Source: Polytrichum commune
Taxonomy: Eukaryota; Streptophyta; Polytrichopsida; Polytrichales; Polytrichaceae
Length of the DNA stretch: 64,000 bases
Reading direction: 5' to 3'
Assembly (NCBI GenBank): GCA_950295325.1
Contig: OX485804.1
Coordinates: 32,240,001 to 32,304,000 of the forward strand
Position numbers and translations under genes: made by a program. Shown in pieces: positions 25,616 through 38,599 of this stretch. How positions within the stretch are numbered: position 1 is the stretch's first letter; every line of letters starts with the position of its first letter. The notes below the pieces were generated by a model. The model had not been told where the DNA came from, did not search any database, and saw only the letters and a program-made list of their open reading frames with translations.

Positions 25616-27279
25616 AATGAACAAACATGCACTTATGATAACCATAAAATAAGTGCAGGAAGGTCCGATTTTCAATCCAATTTTTGCTAATGCTTCATCG
25701 TAAATTTGCTGATGCAATCGAGTTCCGTCATGTAAATCTAATCAATAGGAGTTGGAGAAGATGACAAAACGAACCCCATACCACCCCACATATTTTAGGC
25801 TTCTCCCACATGATCGTCTACATAGGCGGCAGGCAAAAATGAGGTGGGTGGGTACAACGTTACCGTTAGCCTTGGGAGTCCCAACTGTTTGTGGTCATTT
25901 TGCAGGCTCTGTTTTTGTTCTCATTTTCCTATTGTCTCACCATGTCTACATCTAGAAAGTGGGAGAGACGGAATTATCATATGCGATCATACCTCTCATC
26001 CATCCAACAATTATTATTATTATTTTATTTGGGTCAACTACATTATGTTTTTCAAAGTTCAAGTGCATTCCACAAAACCGAAAATTGAGTCAGCCTTGAA
26101 AAAAAGATGTCACATGTGAATGTGACGTTTTCACCAATACTATGTTAATAGTTTTCCAGGCAATATATATTACCCATCTTCGAACCATGCTCAAGTGGCC
26201 ACATCAATTAAGATTTTTTTTAATTTTTTTAATTTGAAGTCAAATGGTCCTAGAATTAGTTGAAGAAAACCACTAATAATGTTGCTAGTTCCAACCATAA
26301 AGATGTAGGCTAAAATTCACCTTGTACAACCTTCTTTTGTATGTTCACTTCAAAGCAAGCATGTGCATTGAGTTACATTTCATACTCCATCTATGATTTG
26401 ACTTGGAATTCCAATGCTTTTGAATGATTGCTTTACCCCTAAATTCTTTCATTTGACTTTATATAGGGTAATATCAAGAAGCACAATATTTTTGATGTTC
26501 TTATTATGAAAATGATTATTCAAAGTGAACATGTAGGAGACAATTTTTACTACCCTTTAATGGTACATGTCAATAATCAAATACCCAACTTATACACATC
26601 TCAATATCTAGATAAATAAATGAATATTCTAAAAATATACATCCTAACTCCTAAAATATAAATACCAACATTATTTGGTTTTTTTCCTTTTTTTCCCTTT
26701 TTTTTCCTACTTAAATCATATATCAATGTCAATGGTTGAATGGAGCACGATAGAGCCTCCAATGTAGTATTAATGGATATTCCCAAACACCTCCAATAAC
26801 ATTGTCTTAAAATTCTCACTTTTGGCGCAGTACTAAAAGGTCAACAAATTAACTAGGAACATACTTTGGAACTCTAAATGAAAATTTGAAGATGCTTGAT
26901 AAACTCTTTCTAAGTGGCAAGTGTTCCTCAACACTTTAGGGAAATGAAGTTATGCATTTCAATTTGGAATCTTCTAGAATTTGGTTGACATGTTTATGTG
27001 TGTGTTGTTCTTTTGATCGGAACGAATAATTATACATTCTACTTTGCCATCCATGTTTGTTAAGTTTTTGAATTGCTTGTACAAATTTGTAATAATGATC
27101 ACGCATTTTGTAAGTCTTTGTAACCAATATTGCATGCTACAAAAACAAGGGACCATGAATTATAAATAATCTCAATAACTCACAAAATCTACCATGACAA
27201 CCAAATATGAATGCTTGGTAAAGTAATGTGTACACAAAAACATGAGGGGTTGTGACTGTCAAAACAATGACTAAGGTGA

Positions 27280-28090
27280 TTTATAGCGTTTTTGCCCAAA
27301 TGTTATTGGGCCCAAGTGTGGTTTTAAACTAATAGGATGAGTCTAGGACGTGAACCCATAAAATTTGGCTTTCCCCAACAACGTTGGAAGCGCCCTCCAA
27401 AATTGCTAGTATTGGTTTGTAATGTTTCTTACCAAAATTTCTCCCATGCAAAGACATAAAATACACATATAAGTATGGGGGACCCCAAAACTCATGGCTA
27501 GGAGGGTGCCCCAAAACATGGCCGCCAACGGCCATCTCTCCCAATGTTGGAAACAGCCAACCAACACTGCCAATGTCGGTTTGCAACGTTTTTGCCCAAA
27601 CTTTCTTGAAAGGGAGGTGGATATGAAATTATATTAGGAGGCTTGAAGGGTGCCTCAAAGCATGGCCACCAACGCCCATCAATTGGGGCCATTTCTCATG
27701 CTGTTGGAAGTGGCCAATCCACATTGCTAGTGCTGGTTTGTAACGATTTTGGACAAACATTCTTGGGATAAAGGTTGAGTTGAAAATTATGATATGTGGC
27801 TTAACGGGTTTCCCAAAAACACACTCACCAATGGACATCAGTTGGGGCCAACTTTCCCACTATTGGGAGCAGCCCTACAACATTGCGAGTGTTGGATTGT
27901 AACAAATTTGCCTAAAATATTTTGGGGCCAAAAGGGACTTGAATATATGATATGAGGTTTGGAAGGTGCCCCAAAAAATGGCCACCAAAGGCCATAAATT
28001 GGGGTTTCGATGGTCGAAACGGCTAGTCAACACTGCAAATGCTAGTTGGTAACATTTTTGTTGAAACTTTCTCAGGGTTCTTATAAATTG
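27280..28090 (+). repeat. Tandem satellite-like repeat, ~159-bp period, about five diverged copies
   Basis: The block GTCGGTTTGCAACGTTTTTG and its variants recur near 27411, 27571, 27730, 27889 and 28042. Each is followed by an ATGGCC(A/G)CCAA(C/A)G(G)CCAT block and a CCAA(T/C)GTTGGAA block. Spacings are 160, 159, 159 and 153 bp. A partial unit begins near 27280. Open frames across it are not conserved between copies. Confidence 0.75.
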
Positions 28091-30270
28091 AACATTTGAC
28101 TATGAGGATTTTTCCTCAAACTGATTTATTTATTTTTATCTTCAAAAAATTTCTCGTTCTTGAACTTTTACCTTTAAAATAGAAGGTGGATTATTTTGAG
28201 TTTCTTTTATATATTTTTATTACTTTTAAATTGTGATTTGTGAATTGCCATAGTGGTCCACCACTTTGCGGGGTTACTTTTAGTTATGATTTTAGAAGAA
28301 AAAAATAGAACTGATAAGGAATTGGGGAAAAAATTAATTCATTTAGCATTTAATCCCAAGAAGGAGAAAGTGAATCACTGAGGACTTCGGGCCTTCACCT
28401 GTGAAAGGAAAAAATACTCGTTAAGATAAGGTTAATCAAAAGGAAAACTAACTAGAGGTAGAAAATAACAAAATTAGAAAACATTACTAATTAGGAAAGA
28501 AACTAGCTTAGTGGGAAAAAATACTAGCTAGTAACAAAAACTAGTTAAGATGTTATGTTAGTAGATGCTAGCTAAGTAATGATTAGTTTGTTATTAGTAT
28601 GGGCTACACAAGACAAGTGAAGGTGTTCAACCAAGAGGACGAAATTGGCGTGAAGATTTTTAAAATGAAACCAATGGCGGAGGGGTCTCACTTATTTGTG
28701 AGAGGGATTAAAAATCTCCTCCTTCCACATTGTAAACTCTCTCTTTTTCCTGTCACTTGGATGAAACCCTACCTATGTGTAGTTAGGCAAAAAAACTCTC
28801 TTTGTTCTTCCATTTTCTTTGTGGTAAGGCTTGAACAAGCTCTTTTCCTACCTTCTCATAGTTCGTTTGTGTGTTTATTAAATACACAAAATCTCTCTCT
28901 CCCTGCCATTTAGAGGTAGGTTAGAAAGCATGTCTTAAGAGTTGAGATATTAGAGACCTTGGTAATTAATGATATAAATGCTCAGTTTATTGTCTTCATT
29001 CATTTTTTAATTTTTAATTTTTTTTTTCCTGTAGGGATTTCTTTGTAGCTATTCATAGTTGTTTGTGATTTGGTTGAGGGAGCAAAGAGTTATGAATTTC
29101 TAAAGTATGAGTACAAAATAAGGTAGCAGCTGTTGGATCAGACCTACTGGCCTAAAGAAAACTTCAATATCTATTATTATATTTTTCCAAAGTAGAGCTC
29201 CTATCTGACTTGGTAGGATTGTTTAGAACGTGTGATTTGATCGAGAAATAAATTTCCAAAGTTTGAATATATAGTTTGAGCATTGTTGCCTAGGTGTATA
29301 AAATCAATGTTGCCATGTGTGAGGTGGATGTGCAGACCTAGTTGATATTTTTTCCCTATTGAGAACTATATGATTTTTTTAGATTTAGATTTCAGGATGG
29401 AATTTGAATGAGATATACATTGAAGAGGTTTATTTTTTTCAAATTGAATATAGTCTAGGCTTCTAGTTGACTGCTTGTATTAGAATGAGGCTGTTAGATC
29501 CATCTCGGTTTACCTTCCTAAGATCCATTTTTTTTTCTAATATATATTTTTGTTAGTTTTTCAAAGGTGCATGATAAGCTCCAATCCGAATAAAAATGAA
29601 TTCATTATGGATTCTTAAATTCAAAGGTTAGATAGGTGGAGGTGGAAGGATTGGTTGAATGAACATTGTGATTCCAAACCCCATAAATTTTAGAATTCTT
29701 ATCTAGTTGGAGTGGATCTTAGATCTCTAAAAAGCTCATGATGCGTATTAGTGGATTAAATATCATAAAGCCAAAATTATATTGTTTAAAAAATAATACT
29801 CTGACCATTGAGTAATTTAGCTACAAAGAAAGAAGTAAAGTCAACTCTTGGGAAGTGGACCAAAAAATGTAAACATCCGTTGAAAAGTTCATAGAAGCGT
29901 TTGGAACACATTTTGAGGATGAGAAATATGATAAGGACTTAGCGTCTCGGCCTACATCAAACCCAAACCAAACAAGAAGCACTCATGTAAGTCAACCAAG
30001 TCCAACCTTCAATTTAGGATCGGAGGGAATGTGGCCAAGGTGTGTATTCCTAAACCCATTCACCTATCTCGTAAGGTCAAGTATTTCAACCACTTGACTC
30101 CAAGCGGGGTATCGAACTCCATTGTTCTCGGGATCCATTGATATGTTTCGTGGTAATAGTTTTGATTGTTAAAAAATTTCGTATGTAGTAAAGTGGGATT
30201 AATCACTGGTACGACTGTTCTGCATGTTGTTGGTGGAAAGGTGGGATTAATGATCCACAAATTCATTAAA
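28091..30270. other. AT-rich stretch up to the CACTA element, no gene supported
   Basis: A 104-codon open frame at 28.6-28.9 kb has no recognisable domain and lies in sequence resembling neither flank. It could be an LTR remnant (promoter-like C/T-rich tract at 28.73-28.9 kb), but no polypurine tract, primer site or gag/pol was found. Confidence 0.3.
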
Positions 30271-30296
30271 CACTATATTCGTTAAATTGAGACTTT
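30271..30296 (+). repeat. Left terminal inverted repeat of the CACTA element
   Basis: CACTATATTCGTTAAATTGA followed by GACTTT. It is an exact inverted match of the right end. The next 30 bp contain their own small inverted pair, GAGACTTTCTCTAGTCTC. Confidence 0.85.
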
Positions 30297-30799
30297 CTCT
30301 AGTCTCAAATTAATATATGGATCAAACAACATTCCGTGTTCCGAAACTATATTGCGAACAATCTCAAATATATTATATGTTCTAATATCCCAAATCTATG
30401 GGGTGTGGACATAAGCACATATGGTAGAGCACTCAACACCAACTTCATCAACAAAAACACTTTGGGTAGAGCACTCCAAACTAGTTTCACCCAAAAAACA
30501 TATAAAATGATTTCTATTATTAGCACGGTCAATAAAATATAGACATTGCAACATACAAAATACATGCAATAAATGCATTTTTCTTCAATGGAAAATTTAG
30601 TCCCAAACTTAATAAAAAAATGAACTTCACAACTGTATTGAAATATATAAAATGAATATTCATCCAACCCCAAACAATATAGCATTCGCAAGTTCTACCC
30701 AAACTTTGCCCCAAGTTTGAGGAGCACACATATGAGTAATATATATTCGTCGAATTACATATTACACTATAATCATGCTAACACAATCCTACCAACTTC

Positions 30800-33700
30800 T
30801 CATTCAACGTGGGTTGCTTCTTCTGCGATCCGAGCAAGGTTGTCTTTTGCAAAAGTTATGTACTTTTGAGGGATGGACACTGATCCACTATGATTTTTCC
30901 GTGGTTTCCATGCTATGAATATGGAATCTGTATCTACCCAAGACGGACCGTGCTCAGAATCCACCTTCCACCGAAAGTGTTGGTTTGTATCCCAGCCTGT
31001 ATAATGCCGAACAACATCTTCATTCCGTGCTGTCAGTCGGTAGTACTCTACTTGTATTTGTCGAAAATGAGGGCTGGAAGTTACAAAATTTGGTTTCGAC
31101 AAAGCTCTTGCCACCCACACTGGCTTTGCATATGTCTCATCTCCAGGACGCAAAATGAGCATATAACCTTCATGACAATCCACTGCAATGCGGAAAGATG
31201 GTGGCGGACGACTACTAGCAGGCCCCACATAATGGTCGTCCACATCAAACTCCTCTCGAACCTCTCCATTTCCCAAAAGACTAGCCTCCGAAGCTTGTAC
31301 ATTGACACGTGTTTGTGGCCAAAACCCATGCCTTAAAGTAAGGGGTGTATCTTGATGAAGGTTTGCCAAAGCACCACGAACACGTGTCCAATATTGTATC
31401 CAACTTCCGTAACGAAGCCAACACGATCCACCAACATCCGCTACCCTCAAACTCTCCCAATATTGTATGAAGCCTGATATGCCTTTACAAATGTCCTCCA
31501 AATTCTTCATTAGTATTGGTTTGCAAGGCTTAGGCTCTCCGTCAGGCAACATCGTCCTTCCCTCCCCATCAACACGCCATACAAGGAGACCCTCCGGCGG
31601 GCTCCAGTCTTGTGACGTGCACAACAACTTGTATTGCATGGCGGGGACACCATCGTCACGCACGTAGAACCGAAATTGTTGTGCCTTCGTATGTCTGATC
31701 AATCGGTGAGCTCCGCTTCGAATATACGGTTCTATAAATGCCTTGAAGTCTGGAACCTCCTCGATCATATGGGGGATGACGGGAATGTTCTCCAAATCCA
31801 TGTACGACTTCATCAACAATGGGATTGTCGGAAAATCCTCCTCGCGCAACTTCATGCTCCACCGCCCAAAAGATGCATCGATATCGTCGTGCGTGTAGCC
31901 TACCAATAGAAAGGATACAAAAACCTCCTTGAAAATGCCTTTCGCAACCAACAACGACCAATATGCAAAAACATATCTACTTTTATTGTCCTTCGCACAA
32001 TTGTCCAATTGGACACGCAGAGTTGGGGGCAAATTCTTGGCAATCACATCTTTACTTGGTGGCTCCGGCAAGGAGTGCACGCATACATCTCTTCCATCCA
32101 AGACCGCTTCATATAGAGGTGTTGATCCCGAGTTTTCAAATAACAATCTTGATGAATAGGACGGCGGTTTCTCCAAATCACGTAAAAGCTTTGCAAATGA
32201 CCCTATCGTGTGGTTTGAATCCGCCGGATACAAATCAAGAGCATAATGAGCATACTTGACATCACCATGTCCATGTGCAATCATCCCTGTAAAGCCAACC
32301 CAATGGTTTAATATTCAACTATAACACCAAAAAATTCACATGGTGTACATCTATGGCCCCAAATACAAACCTAAAGCACAAATTTGTGTTTAGGTAATGC
32401 AATGCAATTGTTATCGAAATCACCTGTAACCGATACAGGAAGCTTAAAAAGGCCGTCCGTGGCTTTGATTCGATTTGCAAAACATGGTGAGGCTATTTTG
32501 GCATGGTCCATTTTGTCATGGATGATTGTAAGGACCTCCAAAGGCCTAGAGATGGACAAAGCTCTATTTGTGTAGTAATCATTACGGTGTGCCTCTTGCA
32601 TGTTCACATGCTTGAAATAGTTCATTTGATGTGCGGCATAGGACTCTGTCCCCATCGTGTGTGCATCTCGAAGGCGTTTCAACTTCTCGCATTTGGAACA
32701 ACGGGCAAATTTGTCGCCTCGTCTTTTTGTGATGTATTCGCTAAAGTGAGATTTTTTTATTGCACTCAGTTTCGACAACGAAATAGGGTCCAACCCAGCC
32801 TTTTCGCCAACTGCGTTTACGTCCAACAATATGTCTTTCCATTTCGTGCCTGTAGGAAGAACCTTCTCCACAACCTTTTCACCGGTTGCGAGTGTGCGTG
32901 TTTTGTGCGGCATTGCATCGGCAAGGGGGACAATGATGGTTGCCAGAGTGGCGGTTGCTTGTCTCGTTGCTTCCCTTGGTTTCTTTAAGCCCGTATTCCC
33001 ATGGTGACGGGACCGGCGGCCCTCCTTGGCATACGCGGCTTGTCTATAAAATTCCGCTTTCGACACACCGTGAATGATGTACCATGCGGTACAACACACG
33101 TCTATGCTCTCAAGGGTGATGACCTTGCGACCCGCTCCGTTCACATGTATCGCCCTATGGACATCAAGCTTTTTGGTGGATCTTAGACGGAAATCTCCAA
33201 GCCACATTTCCTCGCGGATGGCCTTCAATTTATCCCTTGGGAACAATTGGCAACAACGATGTACACAACAATCCTTTGTGACAACTTCTCTAATGGACTC
33301 CTCACAAAGCAACCTTTGACGTTTACACTCATTTGCAGACAGAGTAGGACGTGCCAATGTATCGTACTTCCGTAGGCCTTTGCGTGGCCGAATGTTTGCT
33401 TGGAGCTCTTCTTGGATTTGGATGTGTCGTCGCTCATGCTCATGCAAATTAACCCCATCAATTCTCACATTCCTCAACGGCCACCTTCGCAACGAGAACC
33501 TATGAGTTGGATTCACTTCAGAATGTACGAGTGATTCCAATATAACAACTCCAACGTCCTCGGTGCCAAGGGGATTTTCATCAATGCAATCTTGTGGATG
33601 TGTGTTACGACAAATACCCTCCGCCACAGCAACTCCACTGTCATTAACAAGTACTACATCCAAATTCACCCATGAAGCTCGTGAAAGCCCAGCACATTCC

Positions 33701-33867
33701 ACAGTGGGGCAAGAAGGGGCAGATGGCGAAGGACTCCCCAAGTCACCTTCATCTGCACTGTCATCAAAACTATCCTCCCCAACAATGTCTAGCTCATCCC
33801 CAGACGTAGATTGGGTGTTGCCCATGTCGTCAGAGAAGGAATCCCCTCTTCCACCAACTCCCTCCAT
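30800..33867 (-). CDS. CACTA-type transposase, DUF7869-like catalytic domain (976 aa, two coding exons)
   Basis: Coding exons are 33867-32424 and 32286-30800. The join uses ACAG|GTGATT and TTACAG|GG, with matching phase, and restores KLPVSVTG-MIAHGHGDVKYA. ATG 33867 lies five bases after an acceptor (GTGTGTAG), implying a non-coding 5' exon. The N-terminus is acidic, and residues ~230-330 are Cys/Arg-rich and probably bind DNA. The catalytic core carries DKMDHAK (D~454), VQLDNCAKDNK (D~576) and GYTHDDIDASFG (D~615-618), the acidic boxes of DUF7869-type, RNase-H-fold transposases. SSWVDTD and other basic/aromatic tracts close the C-terminus. Frames are intact, so it may be functional. It is transcribed toward the left end, away from the cargo unit. 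Confidence 0.82.
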
Positions 33868-34035
33868 TGCGCCTACACACATGGAAAGAATGTAAGGGTC
33901 CAAAAGAATCAAATATCGGAAAATGCAAGACACCATGATCAATGGGGACACCGAGGATGAAGACATTTCCAACACAACTACAATGTGAACTCCCAACACT
34001 GTGTGCAAGTCCAAAACAAGTTCCAGAAATTATTT

Positions 34036-35185
34036 TGGTGCGGGTTTGGGTCGACCGGCCCAAACCTCATAAGGGTCGGACTGAACCCCTAACACACTGG
34101 GGTAGGGGTTTGGGTCGACCGACCCAAACCTCACAAGGGTGCATCCACCCACACCAGGTAGGGGTTTGGGTCGGTCGACCCAAACCTGATAAGGGTCAGG
34201 AAAAAACCCTAACACACTGGGGTAGGGGTTTGGGTCGACCGACCCAAACCTCACAAGGGTGCATCCACCCACACCAGGTAGGGGTTTGGGTCGGTCGACC
34301 CAAACCTCATAAGGGTTAGGAAAAAATCCTAACACACTGGGGTAGGGGTTTGGGTCGACCGACCCAAACCTCACAAGGGTGCATCCACCCACACCAGGTA
34401 GGGGTTTGGGTCGGTCGACCCAAACCTGACAAGGGTCAGAAAAAAAACCCTAACACACTGGGGTAGGGGTTTGGGTCGACCGACCCAAACCTCACAAGGG
34501 TACATCCACCCACACCAGGTAGGGGTTTGGGTCGGTCGACCCAAACTTGATAAGGGTCAGGAAAAAACCCTAACACACTCGGGTAGGGGTTTGGGTCGAC
34601 CGACCCACACCTCACAAGGGTGCATCCACCCACACCAGGTAGTGGTTTGGGTCGGTCGACCCAAACCTGACAAGGGTCAGAAAAAAACCCTAACACACTG
34701 GAGTAGGGGTTTGGGTCGACCGACCCAAACCTCACAAGGGTACATCCACCCACACCACGTAGGGGTTTGGGTCGGTCGACCCAAACTTGATAAGGGTCAG
34801 GGAAAAACCCTAACACACTGGGGATAGGGGTTTGGGTCGACCGACCCAAACCTCACAAGAGTACATCCACCCACACCATGTAGTGGTTTGGGTCGGTCGA
34901 CCCAAACCTGATAAGGATCAGGAAAAAAACCCTAAGACACTGGGGTAGGGGTTTGGGTCGACCGACCCAAACCTCACAAGGGTCAGACATAAACCCTAAC
35001 ACACTAGTGGACAGGTTTGGGTCGGTCGACCCAAACCTGATAAGGGTCAGACAAAAATCCTAACACACTGGGGTTGGGGTTTGGGTCGACCGACCCAAAC
35101 ATGTTAAGGGTCAGACATAAACCCTAACACACTAGTGGACAGGTTTGGGTCGGTCGACCCAAACCTCATAGGGTCAGACTCAAAA
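34036..35185 (+). repeat. Array of 20-bp near-palindromes in a 120-bp tandem repeat (about 19 copies)
   Basis: A ~120-bp unit carries two near-palindromes about 59 bp apart in opposite orientation: TTTGGGTCGACCGACCCAAA and TTTGGGTCGGTCGACCCAAA. The first kind lies at 34109, 34229, 34349, 34470, 34710, 34831 and onward. Spacer words AACACACTGGGGTAGGGG and GGGTGCATCCACCCACACCA are nearly invariant. The last units near 34950-35160 use a different spacer, CATAAACCCTAACACACTAG. The array lies between the transposase start and its likely promoter, so it would be intronic or in the 5' UTR. Open frames across it are by-products of the repeat. Confidence 0.92.
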
Positions 35186-35469
35186 CCCGCCAACACTAGT
35201 GTAAAGGTGAAGGTTCGCCCAAGTACACCACAAAATCCGGCGTATAATGCGGCGGATATTGCGTGGTGTGTTGAATTTGAGCTCATTGCAAAGTTCACGG
35301 TGGGGTTGCATGGTGTGGATAGGTGCTCATGAACTTGCATGCTATGGATAAGTGCTCATGAACGGCAGCATGCACGAACCTTGAAGTACAGCTCCTACTA
35401 AGAGTTCTCTCTACGAATTCGACAGCGGGAGAAGAGAAAAAAATGACCGACTTTTGGGGGGTGCGCCCC

Positions 35470-35475
35470 TTTATA
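35470..35475 (-). promoter_or_regulatory. Candidate TATA box for the transposase transcript
   Basis: Minus-strand TATAAA sits within GATAGTATAAAGGGGCGC. It would start transcription about 30 bp downstream, leaving a 5' exon of roughly 270 bases that ends near 35165 (ATGAG|GTTTGG), just before the palindrome array. The coding ATG at 33867 follows an acceptor, which fits a long 5' UTR intron. Confidence 0.45.
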
Positions 35476-35899
35476 CTATCCACCTCCGCTTCCCAGACTT
35501 AGTCATTGGATGCCTTCCCCGCCTTCTTCTCTTGCAGAGGTTATTTCAAACCTCCTGACAAAATTCCCCGTTTTCTGTTTATAGTAGAAAAATGCGCATC
35601 TATCAATGCCCCTCTGATACCCCAGCCGTCATATGACTTAGTCTATGTTATTTAATCTATTTGTTTTGTTTTGTGTGGATATGACATACGCCATTGGGAG
35701 GAAGGGTGGCGGCCACATTAATTTTTTCAAGTATCATCAAGGTATATTTTAACCAATATGTAGACCCAAACACAACTCCATTCAATGCTTTCAAGTGTAA
35801 ACCTATTTAGGTGGGGTTTGGGCCATTTGGAGGCTGCAATTATGAGAGAGTTTCCAAGGCTTGAGGCCATTGTCATGATGAATAGAATTATTTATTTGT

Positions 35900-35925
35900 C
35901 CCCCCTAAACCCTAAACCCTAGAAC
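35900..35925. repeat. Short telomere-like tract
   Basis: CCCTAAACCCTAAACCCTAG: two and a half plant-type telomere units inside the transposon. Confidence 0.6.
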
Positions 35926-36044
35926 CTTGCTCTATTATCTCGCATGCAAGAGTGGCAATGACGAACGTATGTGGACGTTGTTAAGGGGATACTAATTACC
36001 AATGTCCCTTTCTAGTTCAATCTTTTAATGTTACTTGAATCCAT

Positions 36045-36900
36045 CCTCAAGTTTACTAATGTGTGAGAGCAAAACATCCAAGATTGGACCCTAAACCCTT
36101 ATAACATCCACAACATGAAATACGCATTGACTAAATACAAAACCAATTAGGATATCATGTTTAAACGTCCCATATAACATATTAACATGATCAAGATTGT
36201 ATTTACTATGACCTTCCGATTAGACTCTTCTTCATATTATGCAAACAATATCTGTTATATCTTCCTCCATTATCTAATACACGTGGAGAGAACAATGAAT
36301 AACAACATGATGTTGTGCTTCTCCGATTTACTTTTACATGACATTCCATATATTAAATACATCATGAACGATGGTTTATTAGCGACTAATATGTGATTCC
36401 CTAAAGTGAGCGAAACATCCAAAGTTGGACCCCTAGCCCCTATTAACATCCACAATATTTCATGTTATTTGAATAAACACACGACCAATCAATATATCGC
36501 GTTTAAACGTCTCGAATAACAAATTAACATAATCAACATCGTCTTCACTATAACCTTCCTATAAGACTCTTCTCACGAGTAAGACAATGTTATACATTGA
36601 CATTGGATAGATTAATATGTTGTAACCCTATCTCCTATCTCCTAAACCCTAAACCCTAAACCCTAAACACCAAATGTAGTTGTGGTTCACTGATGCCCCC
36701 ATATACAAACAACATCTATTTTATCTTGCGCCATCATCTAATATACATGGAAGGAACAGGGAATAACAACATGATTGCTTGAATGGCTTCATTTGATGTT
36801 GTGCTTATCCCATTTACTCTTATATCACAATCTATATATTAAATAAATCATGAACCATGATTTATTGGCGACTATGTGATTCGTGAAAGTCACGATCTAA
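36045..36900 (+). repeat. Diverged direct duplication (~350-470 bp units)
   Basis: Unit 1 (36.05-36.41 kb) and unit 2 (36.40-36.90 kb) share, in the same order, AACATCCAAGATTGGACC, TGTTTAAACGTC, GACCTTCC...AGACTCTTCT, AACAATATCT...TATCTTCC, GGAGAGAACAATGAATAACA, TTGTGCTTCTCCGATTTACT and a TTTATTAGCGACTA block. Unit 2 is longer by about 120 bp, and that extra part contains the telomere-like tract. Confidence 0.65.
36641..36668. repeat. Interstitial telomere-like repeat (CCCTAAA)4
   Basis: Four consecutive plant-type telomere units, ending CTAAACACC. They sit in the extra segment of the second duplicate copy at 36.6 kb. They are too short and too internal to be a chromosome end. Confidence 0.85.
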
Positions 36901-37397
36901 GGGATGTACTTAAAACTTGAGCATGTTCGCATTTTCAAATAAGGATCGTGCATTTCAAAACCCTTGCAAAATGCAGTTGGGGAAGGTATTCATTTATTAG
37001 GCTCCACACTCAATTATTCTAAATTGTTCCACATGTTGGGGGGTGTGGGTAATCTTTTTTTTTTCATTCAATATCGTGTGAATTGTTGGCATCATTGGTA
37101 AGGACTAAATGTGAATGGTTACATCGTTAAATATAACGCAATTATATGGTTTAAATTTTCTAACATGCTCAAACAAAAGAGAAACCAATGCCTTCAATGA
37201 TTTTGGAAAATTTAGGGTATGGTGTCATGTAAGTAGGGGATAAGTATTAGTTTAGCATAAAGTTTTGTTGTAAGAATGCGCTGGCTATATAAATGGTTAG
37301 TTTTGTAGAATAACACATTTTATGTAGCACCTTAGGGTACTCCATAGTTCTTTTGAAAAAACTAATAAGGGTTTAGAGCAGGGTCCAAAAGAACCTA

Positions 37398-37658
37398 AAC
37401 CCTAAAATTCGCTAATTTGAGATTTTCTCTTCTCTCAAATTAATATATGGACCACAACAACATAGTGTAATGTTTGGGTCGTCCTACCTAAACCATCTTC
37501 ATATGAGATCTTAATTGCGTTCTTGATATGAACACCCGCTTCAAAGTATTTGCATCTTACAACATTCTCCAATGTACGTGCAATTTTATCCATGCTCTTA
37601 TATTTGTAACTTTCTCAAAATGCCGAAAAAATCCCAAATTAACGAATATACCGATTAA
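37398..37658. mobile_element. Termini-only derivative of the same CACTA family, nested inside the element
   Basis: Its left ~60 bp (ATTCGCTAATTTGAGATTTT, then CTCAAATTAATATATGGACC) copies the element's left end at 30277-30332. Its right ~190 bp (AACACCCGCTTCAAAGTATT, GCATCTTACAACATTCTCCA, CAAATTAACGAATATA) copies the right end at 46910-47090. Both halves are diverged and the terminal CACTA itself is lost. It is therefore an old deletion derivative (MITE-like), or a junction between two related elements. Confidence 0.65.
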
Positions 37659-38599
37659 AACAAATGCAGCCTACAAAATTAGTGACTTAGCCTATAAAAT
37701 TTTGAAAGTGTAGGACAAAGAGCCTATGGACAATTTAAAAACATAGGATATCAACCTATGTGATAAAAACATTTAGGAAATTTTGCCTAAATTTTTTTTA
37801 AAAGAAAGGATTTTAGCCATTCATCCTTCTTCAAATTGGGAAATTAGTTGGCCGAAGTACATATCTTTAGGCTATATCTTGCAGGAAGAGTAGAGGTCGA
37901 ATGAGAACATGGTGAGAACTTTCACCCTTAAACTCATTTGAATTTTAGCAACCTTTCAAAACTTATAATCAACTCTTTAAAAAAGACTTGGTTAATCCTT
38001 GGCCTTCAAACGTGGTGAAAGGCTTAGCCAGGTTCAATTCCTGCCAACTTGAAGGATCCCACTTAGTACTCAAATTTTGATTTTAAAACCTACAACATTA
38101 AAAGATATGAAGGATTTTAACCTACTAAAATTTAGTTTTGAGGCAATTGGCGAGGAACTTACAAACTCAAAAGGTTTCAACTTACAAAAAGTTGATATTG
38201 TAGAATGCAACCTATGCTATGAGGCAAATAGCCTATGTACTCTTAAAGAGGTAGGCCCGCTAAGGGTTTAGAGTCAAGCGTTATGATTTAGGTTTTAGGG
38301 TTCCCTGTAACCCTGTTTCCGTGGGTGCCCTAATCCTGTGGGCACCCTATTCATGCGGTTGGGGGCCAATGCCCGAGGTAAACAAAACCCCAACCGTCGC
38401 ATTTCTCATTTCTTTCTCTTTCTCTCTCTCCGCGCCTCGCTTGGAAGCGCCGCAGCGAATCAGGCTTGGTGTAGGTTAACCCTTCATTCTCATGCGTTCA
38501 TTGCTTTCTTCTGCATCTTCTTTTCCCTCCTTTCTTTTGCTCTTCAATAGAATAGCCCTTGTGCAATCTTAGAAGTTAGGAAGAGTTTTGAAAGAAACA

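Noticed and set aside
34036-34850. Open frames of 118-137 codons on both strands repeating WVDRPKP or GSVDPNP
   Set aside because: They are by-products of the 120-bp palindrome array, with a period divisible by three and no gene signals.
36641-36668. Chromosome end or telomere
   Set aside because: Only four units, and fully internal to a transposon with genes on both sides.
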